NCBI RefSeq assembly: GCF_003363715.1
Contig: NZ_QREV01000007.1
Coordinates: 61,749 to 125,748 of the forward strand
Direction of reading: 5' to 3'
DNA from: Parabacteroides acidifaciens
GTDB taxonomy: Bacteria; Bacteroidota; Bacteroidia; Bacteroidales; Tannerellaceae
Length of the DNA stretch: 64,000 nt
The notes beneath the pieces are model-generated. The model was not told the origin of the DNA and searched no databases. It saw only the letters and a program-made list of their open reading frames with translations. The position numbers and the translations under genes are program-made. Position 1 is the stretch's first letter; the number at the start of each line of letters is the position of its first letter. Of the stretch, positions 62,152-64,000 are shown in pieces.

Positions 62152-62739
62152 ATGATGACTAAATTAAGTAACTTATTCTACACATTTCTGAACATGGCGG
62201 CTTCTACTCAGAAGCTGGGTATTAACCTGATCCGCGTTGCGATCCTGATCATTTTCGTCTGGATCGGAGGATTGAAGTTCTATAACTATGAGGCGGAAGG
62301 CATCGTTCCGTTTGTAGCCAACAGCCCGTTCATGAGTTTCTTCTATACGAAAAGTGCTCCCGAATATAAAGAGTATAAGCTGAAAGAAGGAGAGTTCAAC
62401 GAGGCAAAACACCAGTGGCATGTGGAAAACAATACATACGGATTCTCGCACGGATTGGGCATCCTGATTATGGTGATCGGCATTCTTACGTTCCTGGGTA
62501 TTTTCTCCCCTAAAATCGGTTTGGTCGGCGCAGGATTGGCAATCATCATGACAATCGGAACGCTTTCCTTCCTCGTCACAACGCCCGAAGTATGGGTTCC
62601 GGACCTCGGAAGCGGAGAACATGGCTTCCCTCTTTTGACAGGGGCCGGCAGATTGGTGATAAAGGACACGGCGATTATTGCCGGGGCAATCGTGTTACTT
62701 TCAGACTGTGCACAGAGAATACTGAAACAGAAAAGATAA
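62152..62739 (+). CDS. DUF417 (YkgB-like) membrane protein
   Basis: A 195-residue inner-membrane protein with four hydrophobic segments (LIRVAILIIFVWIGGLKFYN, GLGILIMVIGILTFLGIF, AGLAIIMTIGTLSFLVTT and the C-terminal IIAGAIVLLS). The motifs WIGGLKF and YEAEGIVPFVANSP identify the DUF417 family, of unknown transport or stress function. The ATG at 62152 or 62155 follows GTACTTTGC, a near-match to the -7 consensus. It is convergent with the FKBP gene, with a shared terminator between. Confidence 0.9.
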   Translation: MMTKLSNLFYTFLNMAASTQKLGINLIRVAILIIFVWIGGLKFYNYEAEGIVPFVANSPFMSFFYTKSAPEYKEYKLKEGEFNEAKHQWHVENNTYGFSHGLGILIMVIGILTFLGIFSPKIGLVGAGLAIIMTIGTLSFLVTTPEVWVPDLGSGEHGFPLLTGAGRLVIKDTAIIAGAIVLLSDCAQRILKQKR

Positions 62740-62740
62740 T

Positions 62741-62784
62741 AAAGCAGAAAGGGAGCTCTTGACAAGAACTCCCTTTCTGCTTTT
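62741..62784. terminator. Bidirectional terminator between DUF417 and FKBP genes
   Basis: AAAGCAGAAAGGGAG pairs with CTCCCTTTCTGCTTTT across a short loop; A-run on one side and T-run on the other serve both convergent genes. Confidence 0.9.
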
Positions 62785-62805
62785 ATAGCCAGAGAAATAT
62801 TTAGC

Positions 62806-63381
62806 TTAACTCGGCTTTACGGCCTGTACATCTACCGAGACAAGTTCTATTTCAAATATCAAAGTCGAATAACCGGGAATACTACCGCTTCCATTTGCAC
62901 CGTAAGCTAATTGCTGCGGAATCCAGACTTCGTATTTATCACCTTCAACCATATGCTGCAAAGCGACTCCCCAACCGGTAATAACCGAACCATATTGGGT
63001 TTTAACACTTGTAACCGGATCTGTAATTGTAGTACTATAGTAAGGACTTACTGCACAATTAAACGGAGTTCCGTCTTCAAGCAACTTCTGGTCAAAGACC
63101 GTTCCATCCGTCAAAGAGCCTTTATAGTAAACCGAAACAAGGCTATTGAAGTAAGCCTGTTTGCCATCCCCTTTCTTTATCAGTTTGGCAAAGACAAAAC
63201 CGTCATTATCTTCTGAAGCCCATTTTTCGTATCCTTCGTTTATTTTTGCCTGGAAAGCAGCTTCCTGTTCCAGTTTATAAGCCTCTTGCTCAACAGCCTT
63301 CTTGTCATCATCGTCGTCCTTACAGGAAGAGACAGCGAGAACACAGAACAACATCAACGCGATATGCAGGTATTTCTTCAT
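62806..63381 (-). CDS. FKBP-type peptidyl-prolyl isomerase lipoprotein
   Basis: A 191-residue lipoprotein with signal MKKYLHIALMLFCVLAVSSC and acidic residues after the cysteine (CKDDDDDKK). The FKBP domain shows VYYKGSLTDGTVFDQ, then an insertion of about 20 residues rich in Tyr and Thr (PYYSTTITDPVTSVKTQYGS), GWGVALQHMVEGDKYEVWIP and AYGANGSGSIPGYSTLIFEI. It should catalyse prolyl isomerisation of envelope proteins. It starts 5 bases after the glycyl-tRNA synthetase stop, so the two are probably one operon. Confidence 0.92.
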   Translation of the reverse strand: MKKYLHIALMLFCVLAVSSCKDDDDDKKAVEQEAYKLEQEAAFQAKINEGYEKWASEDNDGFVFAKLIKKGDGKQAYFNSLVSVYYKGSLTDGTVFDQKLLEDGTPFNCAVSPYYSTTITDPVTSVKTQYGSVITGWGVALQHMVEGDKYEVWIPQQLAYGANGSGSIPGYSTLIFEIELVSVDVQAVKPS

Positions 63382-63386
63382 TCGTT

Positions 63387-64000
63387 TTACTCCATTATCT
63401 TTTTTAATAAATTCTTCATGCTTACCTTTTCAGTGATAATGTCATGCAGCTTGTCGATGCTGACACGTTCCTGTTCCATCGTATCGCGGAAGCGGATCGT
63501 GACACAATTATCCTTCAAAGTATCGTGGTCAACTGTAATACAGTACGGGGTTCCGATAGCATCCTGGCGGCGATAGCGTTTACCGATAGAATCCTTTTCA
63601 TCATACTGGCAACGGAAGTCGAAGCGCAGCATATTGACGATCTCTTCCGCCTTTTCGGGCAGACCGTCTTTCTTCACCAACGGCAATACGGCCAACTTGA
63701 TAGGAGCCAGCGCTGCAGGCAATTTCAGTACGACACGTGTTTCGCCGTTTTCCAGCGTTTCTTCGCAGTAAGAACCGGCCATCACACTCAGGAACACGCG
63801 GTCGACACCGATAGAGGTTTCGATTACGTACGGCGTATAGCTCTGGTTCAGTTCCGGATCGAAGTATTGTATTTTCTTGCCGGAGAACTTCTCGTGCTGG
63901 CTCAGGTCGAAGTTCGTACGGCTGTGAACGCCTTCCACTTCTTTGAAACCGAACGGCATTTCGAATTCGATATCGGTAGCGGCATTAGCGTAGTGCGCTA
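63387..64000 (-). CDS. glyS: Glycyl-tRNA synthetase, 3' part
   Basis: C-terminal about 205 residues of a class II glycyl-tRNA synthetase of the single-chain (alpha2) type. The frame is open to the window edge, and codons before the first ATG (63959) continue as HYANAATDIEFEMPFG, so the gene is cut by the window. Motif 3 region SIGVDRVFLSVM is intact, followed by the anticodon-binding domain (PIKLAVLPLVKKDGLPEKAE) and a long C-terminal helix. Charges tRNA-Gly. It ends 5 bases before the FKBP gene. Confidence 0.95.
   Translation of the reverse strand, partial: AHYANAATDIEFEMPFGFKEVEGVHSRTNFDLSQHEKFSGKKIQYFDPELNQSYTPYVIETSIGVDRVFLSVMAGSYCEETLENGETRVVLKLPAALAPIKLAVLPLVKKDGLPEKAEEIVNMLRFDFRCQYDEKDSIGKRYRRQDAIGTPYCITVDHDTLKDNCVTIRFRDTMEQERVSIDKLHDIITEKVSMKNLLKKIME

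Overview
The window reads as chromosomal DNA of a gut Bacteroidales, most likely Parabacteroides. Evidence: two SusC/SusD pairs driven by ECF sigma/FecR anti-sigma genes, promoters of the Bacteroidota type (TTG near -33 and TAnnTTTG near -7) in front of many genes, the order DUF4271-hemD-rnpA-yidD-tatD-tyrS, and a large secreted protein with a DUF6383-like C-terminus, a family I associate with Parabacteroides. The species call is inference. No rRNA, transposase, integrase, phage or CRISPR was seen.

Layout. (1) 1-20.1 kb, visibly AT-richer than what follows: two consecutive trans-envelope signalling loci with the same plan (ECF sigma, FecR, STN-domain SusC, SusD, then two exported enzymes). 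Locus 1 ends with a calcineurin-like phosphoesterase and an MBL-fold hydrolase. Locus 2 ends with an exported FAD oxidoreductase and an exported member of the polysaccharide pyruvyl transferase family. Neither has an obvious glycosidase. A 21-bp perfect hairpin at 20.1 kb closes the block. (2) 20.2-24.9 kb: an operon of esterase, Asp-rich exported protein, TIM-barrel isomerase-like protein and GH43-like lipoprotein. (3) 25-31 kb: YitT transporter-like protein, an intergenic region with repeats, an M16 protease and a Tat-exported Gfo/Idh/MocA oxidoreductase. (4) 31.2-35.6 kb: core genes (DUF4271, hemD, rnpA, yidD, tatD, tyrS, tRNA-Gln). (5) 35.7-44.4 kb: a 1655-residue double alpha-L-rhamnosidase and a convergent 1111-residue secreted protein with a long structured leader. 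(6) 44.9-46.2 kb: a 1284-bp non-coding nested palindrome. (7) 46.5-55 kb: DUF2723 membrane protein, polysaccharide deacetylase, GIY-YIG nuclease among palindromic repeats, S37-type peptidase, a toxin-antitoxin pair, small membrane proteins and a lipoprotein. (8) 55-64 kb, mainly minus strand: purD, DPP-IV-like peptidase, RlmL-like methyltransferase, serine acetyltransferase, NimA-like flavoprotein, DUF417 protein (plus strand), FKBP lipoprotein and the 3' part of glycyl-tRNA synthetase.

The most unusual content is non-coding. There are at least five families of short repeats: the 1.28-kb nested palindrome; a 155-bp palindromic element whose motifs also surround the GIY-YIG nuclease gene; a 100-bp palindrome-ended insert read in frame inside tatD; 35-nt arrays of five 7-nt units near promoters and gene ends; and an inverted CGCAGA-unit repeat. 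The best candidate for an undescribed mobile system is the GIY-YIG gene with its palindromes; the best candidate for an undescribed structured locus is the nested palindrome at 44,953-46,236.
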